This document shows, piece after piece, positions 1 through 8,520 of a stretch of DNA of 32,022 nucleotides (the first letter of the stretch is position 1; each line of letters begins with the position of its first letter). The notes under the pieces are model-generated. The model was not told where the DNA came from. It did no database searches and was given only the letters and a program-made list of their open reading frames with translations. Made by a program: the position numbers and the translations under genes. This stretch comes from Oscillospiraceae bacterium (GTDB taxonomy: Bacteria; Bacillota; Clostridia; Oscillospirales; CAG-272): contig SVTN01000006.1 in assembly GCA_015063765.1 (NCBI GenBank), positions 1 to 32,022 on the forward strand, in the 5' to 3' direction.

Positions 1-2
1 CC

Positions 3-1145
3 GTGAAGGTAAAGCTGCAGGGTACGGTTGATTTCACCGACTCTGCGACCGCACCCTCTGCCTTCGTGACCACCTACACCTATCCCGATGACGCCACCGG
101 TACCTACACGGTCGGCTCGGAAAAGAAGGATCTGAAGGGCACCGAGTGCACCGTATACACCTACGTGATCGAAAGAGCGCCCTACACCCGTCCCGACTAT
201 AACGCGGCGACCGTCAAGGAGAAGCTCGGCTTTGCCACCGAAAGCACCGACGACGCAACCGTCGTTGCCGAATACGAGGCAAGCATCAAGTCCAGACTCC
301 AAAAGGCATGCGACGCCTTGGCTGAGGAAGAGGTCAAGCAGGTGCTTCTCGCTCAGATCCTGGCAAACACCACCCTTCTTGAGGATCCCGTCCGCAACAT
401 CAAGAACTATGTGAACGGCGTGATCGACCAGGCGAAGGAGCAGTACCACGCAGGCGGCTACCGCGACAAGGTCAACGCGAGCGGTGAGTACGTCTACGAC
501 GATTTTGAGGACTTCCTCATCACCACCTTCTACACGCACAAGAAGGATGCCGATAACAAGACCATTTACTTCGGCTCCCGCAAGGAGGTCGAGAACGACC
601 TGTACGCTGAGGGACGCGAGCTTGTAAAGGAAAGCATCCTTATCTACTACCTTGCAGATCAGATCGGCTGCCGCCTGAGCGACGACCAGCTTCTTGCTAT
701 GGCAAAGGAAAGAGGCACAGCATGGGCGAAGGAGCAGATCGAGGCAGGCAGAGAGTATCTCCTCGCTTCGAACACCGTGGAAAATCTGAAGGCAAGCTAT
801 CCCGACTCCTACGCATCCTCGACCGACACCAAGACCAAAAAGCAGCAGCTCTTCGAGACCTGGGGGGCTGACAGCTACGAGGACTGCCTTGCAAAGCAGC
901 TCGCATATTACGGCGAGATGTACGGCGAGAACTTTGCAAGCTGGGATGAGTTTGCAAGGGCTGCATATCCCGACGATGCTTACGATTGGGAGGACTATGT
1001 AGAGTCCAAGCAGGGTAGAGAGAACCTTTACGGCATCTACCACGCCGAGGTCGTTATGGCGAAGCTTCTTGAGCTGAACGCAGAAAACGTTGCCGCAAGC
1101 TACAAGGAGATTGCTTTCGACGCGACCAAGGTCGAACTGAAATAA
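3..1145 (+). CDS. Trigger-factor-like C-terminal domain protein, 5' truncated by window edge (paralogue 1)
   Basis: ORF open to the window start. Tail of FKBP-like segment (YTYPDDATGTYTVGSEKKDLKGTECTVYTYVIE) followed by a long helical region resembling the trigger factor C-domain (LLAQILANTTLLEDPVRNIKNYVNGVIDQAKEQY...LYAEGRELVKESILIYYLADQIGCRLSDDQL). Similar in layout to the ORFs at 1726 and 3593. Confidence 0.6.
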   Translation: MKVKLQGTVDFTDSATAPSAFVTTYTYPDDATGTYTVGSEKKDLKGTECTVYTYVIERAPYTRPDYNAATVKEKLGFATESTDDATVVAEYEASIKSRLQKACDALAEEEVKQVLLAQILANTTLLEDPVRNIKNYVNGVIDQAKEQYHAGGYRDKVNASGEYVYDDFEDFLITTFYTHKKDADNKTIYFGSRKEVENDLYAEGRELVKESILIYYLADQIGCRLSDDQLLAMAKERGTAWAKEQIEAGREYLLASNTVENLKASYPDSYASSTDTKTKKQQLFETWGADSYEDCLAKQLAYYGEMYGENFASWDEFARAAYPDDAYDWEDYVESKQGRENLYGIYHAEVVMAKLLELNAENVAASYKEIAFDATKVELK

Positions 1146-1148
1146 TTT

Positions 1149-1178
1149 CTTTTGCTCCGACTTTTGTCGGAGCAAAAG
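1149..1178 (+). other. Perfect 13-bp inverted repeat, TTTT loop (intercistronic hairpin)
   Basis: cttttgctccgac-tttt-gtcggagcaaaag, starting 3 nt after the stop of the upstream CDS; no downstream T tract on + strand. Confidence 0.8.
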
Positions 1179-1244
1179 GCTTCTAAAGGCAAGAAAAATT
1201 CTGCCGATTTTGGGATCTTTACCAAGGACGGGAAGGAAAATTCT

Positions 1245-1706
1245 GTGAAAAAAGTGACCGTTTATACCGACGGCGCCTGCCGCGGAAACCCCGGTGTGGG
1301 GGGATGGGGAGCCATTCTTTCCTACGCGGGGGTGGAAAAGGAGCTCTCGGGCGGAGAGATGGAAACCACCAACAACCGCATGGAGCTTTCCGCCGCCATC
1401 TTTGCGCTTGAAGCGTTAAAGGAGCCTTGTGAAGTGACGCTTTACACCGACTCCAAGTATCTCTCCGATGCCGTTACGCTCGGCTGGTTAGAGGGCTGGC
1501 GACAGCGCGGCTGGCGACGCGGGAAAAACGAGCGCGTCTTGAACCCCGATCTTTGGGAGCGGCTTTACGGTCTTCTTACCCGTCACTCGGTGACCTTCGT
1601 TTGGGTGAAGGGACACGCCGACAATCCCTACAACTGCCGATGCGATGCACTTGCCACCGCCTATGCGGACTCCCTAAAAGCGAATGCATCTCAAAGCATA
1701 GAGTAA
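1245..1706 (+). CDS. rnhA: Ribonuclease HI
   Basis: [24 protein letters not shown] ... [18 protein letters not shown] ... LYTDSKYL ... [21 protein letters not shown] start at 1245 preceded by GGAAGG; the upstream extension in the ORF track runs through a hairpin and is probably not translated. Confidence 0.92.
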   Translation: MKKVTVYTDGACRGNPGVGGWGAILSYAGVEKELSGGEMETTNNRMELSAAIFALEALKEPCEVTLYTDSKYLSDAVTLGWLEGWRQRGWRRGKNERVLNPDLWERLYGLLTRHSVTFVWVKGHADNPYNCRCDALATAYADSLKANASQSIE

Positions 1707-1725
1707 ACAGGAAAGGATCTTTTTT

Positions 1726-3558
1726 ATGAAGAAGAACCAGAAACAACAGCCGCTTTCCAAGAAGCAACGCAAGAAGCTGGAAAAGAGCGGCGCGACGATC
1801 AAGACGCGCGAGCCGCGTGCTAAAATGCCGCGCGAGAAGAAATGGCTCATCTCGCTCGTTGCCGCCGTCTGCGTGATGGCGATCGCGTGTGCGTCCTTTG
1901 GCGGCATTCTGCTTGCCCGTGTGATCACGGATGCGCTTCACGACCCCTATGCCTCGGCATTTGAAGAGATCAAGTTGAACAAGCACATTGATACGAGCGC
2001 GATCGACGAAAAATTCTACACGGCGAACATCTTTGATTTTTCCGCGATCGAAAAGAATTACGTACCCATGACGCTTGCCGATATGGACGATTATATCGAG
2101 GGCGTGCGCGTGAACTACCGCACCCTGAACAAGGAAATGCAAAGAGATCGTGTGATCGGTCTTGGCGATACGGTTGCGGCTTACGTTACCGATATCTTCA
2201 AGGGAGGATCTCCCTTGACGTCGGAGGACGAAAAGGCAAACCGCTTGACCGTTCCCTCCAAGATGGAGGAGCTGTTCGGCTCCTACACAGGATATATCAC
2301 CTTCGTTGTGGGCGCTGAGCTCTTCGGCAAGGACTTTGATGACAAGCTGATCGAGGCAGGCATCAAGCCTGTCGATACCGTAAGAGAGATCCGCCAAAAC
2401 AACAAGAAATTAGAGGGCGGCTCCTTGGTTGCGATCACCGAGGAGGATACCGTTTGTATCACCTATTACTTCCAAAAGAGCAAGGGCGCGTCCGCGACTC
2501 CCTATGCGGAGGAGCTGAAGGACCGTTACAACTGGTCGACCACGGCGGAGGCGGAATCCAAGCTCCAATCGCGTGTAAAGCTTTCCGAGCTTGACGAGCG
2601 CTTCCGCACGGCACTCATCGACAACTGCAAGGCGATGGGGGAAACCTTCACCTTCGTAATGGAAAACTACGACCTCACGGGCGGTGGCAAGGAATCCGAC
2701 CGTGAAAGCGATTACCTGGTCACGGCTCAGGTGCATTTTGCTTTGACCGAGGAGGTGACCAAGGATATCACCTTTACCTTCCCCGAGGGCTACTTCGGCG
2801 AGAGCGACGGTGATTTCTACGAGCTTAACGGCAAGACCGCGACGCTGCGCCTGCACATTCTGTATTCGGACGACTATGAGCCTGCCACCTTTGACCGTCA
2901 GTTCATCACCGAGCAGTTAAAGATGGAGATCTCGGCAACGGACGACGCGGGTGCCATCGCAGAATACAAGCAAGCGGAGCTTGACCGACTCAATCGCGAG
3001 ATTGCCGAGAACAAGCTTCTCGCGAAGTACGATGCGGCGATCGCTCACCTCGTAAAGAAGGCAAACGGAAGCAAATATTTCTTGGAAACGACCGCAAACA
3101 CGGATCAGATCGCGGCTGCTGTGCAGGCGCAGATCACCCGCAATCTGCTTGAGCGCTATCTTGCCGCCAAGGGTCATCCCCCCACGACGGCAGAGCTGGA
3201 CGAGTATGCCGTTAGCCTTGCAAAAATGCAGGATATCAGCGTCAGCGGCGCACAGGAATATATTGAAACCGTCTTTTCGAGCGAGGCGGCTTCGAGAAAG
3301 CAGTCGGAGCTTTTGGTCTACACCATTTTCAAGGCTGAAAATATGAAGATCACCGACGAGATGCTTGAAAAGGCGTATGACGAATATATGGAAAAGGTTA
3401 CAGGCAGCATGTGGGATGCCGAAACGCATAACGAGGAATATTTCGTTAAGCTGTACGGCGAAGATACCATTAAGTCCTGGGTGCGCCACGACCTTGTTTA
3501 TAAGATGGTCGGCGAGTATCTTGTAAGCGTCAACAGCTACAATATCAAGGCGCAGTGA
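1726..3558 (+). CDS. Membrane-anchored trigger-factor-like protein with FKBP-like and C-terminal chaperone-like domains (paralogue 2)
   Basis: Basic N-terminus plus TM segment (WLISLVAAVCVMAIACASFGGILLA); FKBP/TF-like strands (GSYTGYITFVVGAELFGKDFDDKLIEAG; ITFTFPEGYFGESDGDFYELNGKTATLRLHI); C-terminal helical TF-like region. Confidence 0.6.
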   Translation: MKKNQKQQPLSKKQRKKLEKSGATIKTREPRAKMPREKKWLISLVAAVCVMAIACASFGGILLARVITDALHDPYASAFEEIKLNKHIDTSAIDEKFYTANIFDFSAIEKNYVPMTLADMDDYIEGVRVNYRTLNKEMQRDRVIGLGDTVAAYVTDIFKGGSPLTSEDEKANRLTVPSKMEELFGSYTGYITFVVGAELFGKDFDDKLIEAGIKPVDTVREIRQNNKKLEGGSLVAITEEDTVCITYYFQKSKGASATPYAEELKDRYNWSTTAEAESKLQSRVKLSELDERFRTALIDNCKAMGETFTFVMENYDLTGGGKESDRESDYLVTAQVHFALTEEVTKDITFTFPEGYFGESDGDFYELNGKTATLRLHILYSDDYEPATFDRQFITEQLKMEISATDDAGAIAEYKQAELDRLNREIAENKLLAKYDAAIAHLVKKANGSKYFLETTANTDQIAAAVQAQITRNLLERYLAAKGHPPTTAELDEYAVSLAKMQDISVSGAQEYIETVFSSEAASRKQSELLVYTIFKAENMKITDEMLEKAYDEYMEKVTGSMWDAETHNEEYFVKLYGEDTIKSWVRHDLVYKMVGEYLVSVNSYNIKAQ

Positions 3559-3592
3559 TTGGCAGAGTCCGGAAAGGAATTGGTAAAAAACG

Positions 3593-5668
3593 ATGAATGA
3601 AAAGAATAATATTCCCGTAAACGACTCTCCCGAAGCTGTAATTGCGGTAAAGAAGCCCTCGCGCCGTCTTTTCGTCGTGCTGATCTCGCTTCTTACGGCA
3701 CTTTCCCTTTTGACCGCCGCGTTTGCCGTTCTCACCTTTGTGGATTTTTCAAAGGACGGGAATGACGGTACGACGGGCGGCGCAGGCTCGACGAATACGG
3801 TATTTAATTACTTCGACGCTCCCTATGCGGACTATATTGCCCTGACCGAGAGCATGCTGAAGGGCTTGACCCTCCCCGGCTACGACAGCCGCGTGGACGA
3901 GGTCACGGAAGAGAACGTTGCGAAGTATATCAACCGCATCCTTTTGAATGCGGTGGCGCTCACCGAGGACCAGATCACGCAAAAGAGCTATTCGGCGAAT
4001 GTGAAGTGGTCGGAAGCGATCGACTATGCCGATGATGTTTTCCTTTATATCGTCCGTGTCGAGAAGGGCGGCGATACCGTCAAAACGGACTACTTTGAGA
4101 ACGCCTATATGGAGCCCGGCCGTGTGCAGATCGGCATGGAGTATTTCGGCAAAAGCTTTGACGACGCCCTCACGGGTCTGATCCCGATGAACGTGGGCTC
4201 TTATGAAAGACGCACCAAAGGGGAAGTCAAGGCGACCGATGTCATCCTTATTTCCTACACCGCAACCGAAACGGTGAAGGCGACCGAGGAGGGCAAGGAG
4301 GACACGGTCAAGAACCATAAGAACTATGAAGGATTGCGCCTTGACCTTAACACGGTGGAGGATGCCGCATGGCGCGACGCGCTCCTTGCAAGCTACGGTA
4401 CCGTCGGTCAGTATTTCTCCTTTGAATACGAGGAGGATGTGAACGAGGACGGCACGAAGGAAAAGCTCAAGTATGAGGGCGTGATCGAAGCCGTGGTCGA
4501 AAACGAGGAAACCTATCCTCTCGTCGCGACCCTTCCCGAAAATTTCTTCGGTGAGAATCCCGAGGACGAAACGCTTGCCGCCCTCAACGGTGCGGAGCTG
4601 ACCTTCCATATCGTGATTGACCATATGGTGCCCCACGAGGCAAACACCGCCGAAACTCTCACGAAGGCGGATATTGATACCATCAACGCGTACCTTTCCG
4701 AGGGCGGGGCGCTCACATTTACCCCCTCGAACGATAAGGACGGCAAGGGCGAGCTTTCGACCCTGACCACCCAGAAGAGCACGCTGGAAGCGGAGATCAA
4801 GAAGCTAGAGGGCGAGATCGAAACTCTCCAAAAGGGCGATATCACAAAGCTCACCGCTGAGATCGCCGCTCTGGAAGAAGAGATCGCCGAGATGGAAGCG
4901 GAGGGCTCCGGCGCAAGTGCACAGGACATCACCGCCAAGAAGACCGCCTTGACGACCAAGACGAAGACGCTGGAAGCAAAGCAGAAGACGCTTGGCGAGA
5001 AGCAAACCTCGCTTGAAGCCAAGAAAGCAAAGCTCGCGGAAACCGAGCCGGCACTTGCTTCGGCAGAGGAGAAGGCACGCACCGAATGCCGCGCCTTCTT
5101 CAAGAAGGAGCTTGAGGACTCCTATGCGGAAACGGTGAAGATGACGGCAGGTCAGCTGGTCTACGATCATCTTGTCAAGACCCTCACCTTCATCAAGCTT
5201 CCCGAGAGCGAGATCGAAGCCATGGAGGAGAAAGCAAAGTCGTCGGTAGAGTATTATTACTCCCAGCTCTCTGTCACGGATAAGCGCAACTACAGAGATA
5301 TCGAGGCGTTTGCCGCCATGTACTTCGGCTACGAGGAAAAGGATTATAACGGCTACGTCCACTATATCGAGAGCTATCTTGCTCCCTACGAGATCAAGAC
5401 CCAGCTTCTCTTGCCCCTCATTTATAATACCTTTATCAACGACGAGAGCAAGCTGAACGCTAAGATCGACGCGCACGTCGCAGATCTCATTGAGATCACC
5501 GCCGCCGAGGGAACTCCCATGACGCGCGACGAGATCTTAAAGAATTATGAAACCAATGCCGGCAAGGATTACCTGCGCAACTACTACGCAATGCCCCTCG
5601 TCGTTTACGACTACCTTGCTGACAACAACAATGTTGATTTCACGCTTCGCGAAATCGAAAGCAAATAA
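3593..5668 (+). CDS. Membrane-anchored trigger-factor-like protein with inserted coiled coil (paralogue 3)
   Basis: TM segment (LFVVLISLLTALSLLTAAFAVLTFV); VATLPENFFGENPEDETLAALNGAELTFHIVI resembles the TF FKBP domain end; heptad-rich insert LEAEIKKLEGEIETLQ...; C-terminal helical region. Confidence 0.6.
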   Translation: MNEKNNIPVNDSPEAVIAVKKPSRRLFVVLISLLTALSLLTAAFAVLTFVDFSKDGNDGTTGGAGSTNTVFNYFDAPYADYIALTESMLKGLTLPGYDSRVDEVTEENVAKYINRILLNAVALTEDQITQKSYSANVKWSEAIDYADDVFLYIVRVEKGGDTVKTDYFENAYMEPGRVQIGMEYFGKSFDDALTGLIPMNVGSYERRTKGEVKATDVILISYTATETVKATEEGKEDTVKNHKNYEGLRLDLNTVEDAAWRDALLASYGTVGQYFSFEYEEDVNEDGTKEKLKYEGVIEAVVENEETYPLVATLPENFFGENPEDETLAALNGAELTFHIVIDHMVPHEANTAETLTKADIDTINAYLSEGGALTFTPSNDKDGKGELSTLTTQKSTLEAEIKKLEGEIETLQKGDITKLTAEIAALEEEIAEMEAEGSGASAQDITAKKTALTTKTKTLEAKQKTLGEKQTSLEAKKAKLAETEPALASAEEKARTECRAFFKKELEDSYAETVKMTAGQLVYDHLVKTLTFIKLPESEIEAMEEKAKSSVEYYYSQLSVTDKRNYRDIEAFAAMYFGYEEKDYNGYVHYIESYLAPYEIKTQLLLPLIYNTFINDESKLNAKIDAHVADLIEITAAEGTPMTRDEILKNYETNAGKDYLRNYYAMPLVVYDYLADNNNVDFTLREIESK

Positions 5669-5677
5669 GTGAATCGC

Positions 5678-5698
5678 GCCGCGGGCTTTGCCCGCGGC
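5678..5698 (+). other. GC-rich intercistronic hairpin upstream of alaS
   Basis: gccgcgggc-ttt-gcccgcggc, perfect 9-bp stem, 3-nt loop, no T tract. Confidence 0.8.
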
Positions 5699-5723
5699 AA
5701 ACCTACGAAAGGAACACCGCGTT

Positions 5724-8339
5724 ATGAAATGGACCTCTTTGAATGAGCTGCGCGAAGCCTATCTTTCCTTCTTTGAAAGCAAAGGGCATCTGCGCCTCCC
5801 GAGCTTTCCCCTCGTACCGATGGGGGACAAATCCCTGCTTCTTATCAACTCGGGCATGGCTCCCATGAAAAAGTATTTTACGGGTGAGGAAATTCCCCCC
5901 CGCCGCCGTGTCACCACCTGCCAGAAGTGCATCCGCACCCCTGACCTTGAGCGCGTGGGACACACCGCACGCCACGGCACCTTCTTTGAGATGCTGGGCA
6001 ACTTCTCCTTTGGTGATTACTTCAAGGAGGAGGCAATTCCGTGGGCGTGGGAGTTTTTGACCGAAACGCTTGCCATCCCCGCTGACCTTCTTTGGCCCTC
6101 TATCTACGAGGAGGACGATGAAGCGTACCACATCTGGGCGGACAAGATCGGCGTTTCCCCCGAGCACATCGTGCGCCTTGGTAAGGCGGACAACTTCTGG
6201 GAGCACGGTACCGGCCCCTGCGGTCCCTGCTCCGAGATCTATTTCGACCGCGGCATCAAGTACGGATGCGGCAAGCCTGACTGTAAGCCCGGCTGTGACT
6301 GCGACCGTTATATGGAGATCTGGAACAACGTCTTCTCCCAGTTCAACAATATGGGCGACGGCACCTATACCGAGCTTGAAAACAAGAACATCGATACGGG
6401 CATGGGTCTTGAGCGTCTTGCCTGCGTGATGCAGGGCGTGGACAACATGTTTGAGGTGGACTCGGTCCGCAAGATCCTCGACCACGTGGTGGCGGTTTCG
6501 GGCAAGAGGTACGGCGATGATAAGGAGAACGACATCTCCATCCGCGTCATTACCGACCATACCCGTTCGGCAATGTTTATGATCGCCGACGGCGTGATCC
6601 CCTCCAACGAGGGCAGAGGCTACGTGCTTCGCCGCATCCTTCGCCGCGCATGCCGTCACGGCAAGCTGCTCGGCATCGACCGTCCCTTCTTATGCGAGAT
6701 CTGTGTGACCGCCATTGGAGAGAGCGATGCGGCATACCCCGAGCTGAAGGAAAAGCGCGACTATATCTTAAAGGTGATGTCGATGGAGGAGGAGCGCTTT
6801 GACGCCACCATCGACGGCGGTATTTCCATTTTGAACACCCTCTTTGCCGAGGCAAAGGAAAAGGGCGAAACGGCACTTGCCGCTTCCGACGTCTTTAAGC
6901 TTTACGATACCTACGGATTTCCCTTCGACCTCACCCGTGAAATGGCAGAGGAGCAGGGTCTTTCGGTGGATGAGGAGGGCTTCCGCGCTCTCATGGAGGA
7001 GCAACGACAGCGTGCCCGTGCCGCCCGCGCCAACATCTCGGGCTGGGCATCTGCGGAAAGCGGTGCGCTTTCGGGTCTTCCCGCAACGCTCTTCTTCGGC
7101 TACGACAGCACCGAGGGCGAGGGCAAGATCCTTGCCATCCTCACCGACGAGGGTGCTGTAGAAACGCTCTCCGAGGGAGAAGCCACCCTTGTTCTTGATA
7201 AAACCGTCTTCTACGGAGAGGGCGGCGGTCAGGTGGGTGACGTCGGCGTGATGTGCGCCGAGGGCGTGGCTCTCACCGTCACCGATACCAAAAAGACGGA
7301 CGGCGTTTATCTGCATATGGTCACGCTGGACGAGGGCAAGATCGCCGTGGGCGATACCCTTTCGCTGCGCGTGAACGCTTCCCGCCGCGATGCCATTCGC
7401 CGCAACCATTCGGCTTGCCACCTTCTTCAGGCGGCACTCCGCACGGTGCTTGGCACGCACGTTGAGCAGGCAGGCTCTTACGTCGATGCCGATCGCGTTC
7501 GCTTTGACTTCTCGCATTTTGCCGCTATGACGCGCGAGGAGATCGCCCGCGTTGAGGCGATCGTAAATGAGAGCATTCTCCGCGCAGAGGGTTGCTCCAC
7601 TACCGTGACCGACATCGAAACGGCACGTGCGATGGGCGCGATGGCTCTCTTTGGAGAAAAGTACGGCAACACGGTACGCGTGGTCAAGATCGGCACAGGC
7701 TCGACCGAGCTTTGCGGCGGTACGCACGTGGGCAATACGGGCAACATCGGTCTTTTCCGCATTCTTTCCGAAAGCTCGGTGGCGGCAGGCGTTCGCCGTA
7801 TCGAGGGCACGACGGGTCTTGGCGTCCTTTCGCTTCTCGGCGAGAAGGAAGAAACGCTTGCATCCCTCGCACATGAATTGAAGGCACCCTCGGTGTCCGA
7901 CCTCTCTCGCCGTGCGTCCGCACTCCAAGCAGAGCTGAAGGAAACGAAGGCGGCACTCGCCGCCGCGGAAAGCAAGCTCGCTGTGGCAGAGCTTGGCGCA
8001 TTGCTTGACAAGGCAGAAGCGGTGGGCAAGGTTCGCTTGCTGGCAACCAAGCTGCAGGGCACGACCGATGCGGCGCGCACCATCTGCGATGCCATCAAGG
8101 AAAAGTACAGCGACATGGTAGCCGTTCTTGCCGTCACCGACGGAGAGAAGCTCGGCTTTGTGGCTTGTGCAGGTGCCGATGCCGTCAAGGCTGGCGCACA
8201 CGCGGGCAAGCTTGCATCCCTCGCCGCATCCGTCACAGGCGGTAAGGGCGGCGGCCGTCCCGACAGCGCACAGGCAGGCGGTAAGGATCTGAACAAGGTC
8301 GACGAGGCACTCGCCGCAGTCAAGGCAGCGCTTGCGTGA
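5724..8339 (+). CDS. alaS: Alanyl-tRNA synthetase
   Basis: MKWTSLNELREAYLSFFESKGHLRLPSFPLVP...LLLINSGMAPMKKYFTGEE; C-terminal NHSACHLLQAALR (HxxxH) and ELCGGTHVGNTG motifs. ATG at 5724 with an upstream GAAAGGA site. Confidence 0.97.
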   Translation: MKWTSLNELREAYLSFFESKGHLRLPSFPLVPMGDKSLLLINSGMAPMKKYFTGEEIPPRRRVTTCQKCIRTPDLERVGHTARHGTFFEMLGNFSFGDYFKEEAIPWAWEFLTETLAIPADLLWPSIYEEDDEAYHIWADKIGVSPEHIVRLGKADNFWEHGTGPCGPCSEIYFDRGIKYGCGKPDCKPGCDCDRYMEIWNNVFSQFNNMGDGTYTELENKNIDTGMGLERLACVMQGVDNMFEVDSVRKILDHVVAVSGKRYGDDKENDISIRVITDHTRSAMFMIADGVIPSNEGRGYVLRRILRRACRHGKLLGIDRPFLCEICVTAIGESDAAYPELKEKRDYILKVMSMEEERFDATIDGGISILNTLFAEAKEKGETALAASDVFKLYDTYGFPFDLTREMAEEQGLSVDEEGFRALMEEQRQRARAARANISGWASAESGALSGLPATLFFGYDSTEGEGKILAILTDEGAVETLSEGEATLVLDKTVFYGEGGGQVGDVGVMCAEGVALTVTDTKKTDGVYLHMVTLDEGKIAVGDTLSLRVNASRRDAIRRNHSACHLLQAALRTVLGTHVEQAGSYVDADRVRFDFSHFAAMTREEIARVEAIVNESILRAEGCSTTVTDIETARAMGAMALFGEKYGNTVRVVKIGTGSTELCGGTHVGNTGNIGLFRILSESSVAAGVRRIEGTTGLGVLSLLGEKEETLASLAHELKAPSVSDLSRRASALQAELKETKAALAAAESKLAVAELGALLDKAEAVGKVRLLATKLQGTTDAARTICDAIKEKYSDMVAVLAVTDGEKLGFVACAGADAVKAGAHAGKLASLAASVTGGKGGGRPDSAQAGGKDLNKVDEALAAVKAALA

Positions 8340-8367
8340 GCCCATATAATATAATGTAACCCTTTAT

Positions 8368-8412
8368 CCCCAAAAAGCCCCTAAAAATGGGACTTTTTGG
8401 GGAATTATTTTT
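8368..8412 (+). terminator. Rho-independent terminator after alaS
   Basis: ccccaaaaagcccctaaaaatgggactttttggggaattattttt: stem with one mismatch followed by a T-rich tract. Confidence 0.85.
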
Positions 8413-8437
8413 ATTCGTGAAAATTTCCCGAAAAGGG

Positions 8438-8466
8438 TTGACTTTTTGATTTTGATGTAGTATAGT
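8438..8466 (+). promoter_or_regulatory. SigA-type promoter for the ABC transporter
   Basis: TTGACT-17 nt-TATAGT. Confidence 0.75.
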
Positions 8467-8520
8467 TTGGGTGAAGAGGTGTAAGCTCTTCGAATAAATG
8501 CAGTAGCGGAGGCATACGCT

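Noticed and set aside
1576-2397. 273-aa minus-strand ORF
   Set aside because: Shadow spanning rnhA end and TF-like paralogue 2; no domain.
5703-6659. 318-aa minus-strand ORF
   Set aside because: Shadow of the alaS 5' half.
6768-8345. 525-aa minus-strand ORF opposite alaS
   Set aside because: Antisense shadow of the well-supported alaS reading frame; Arg/His/Ala-rich composition, no recognisable domain.
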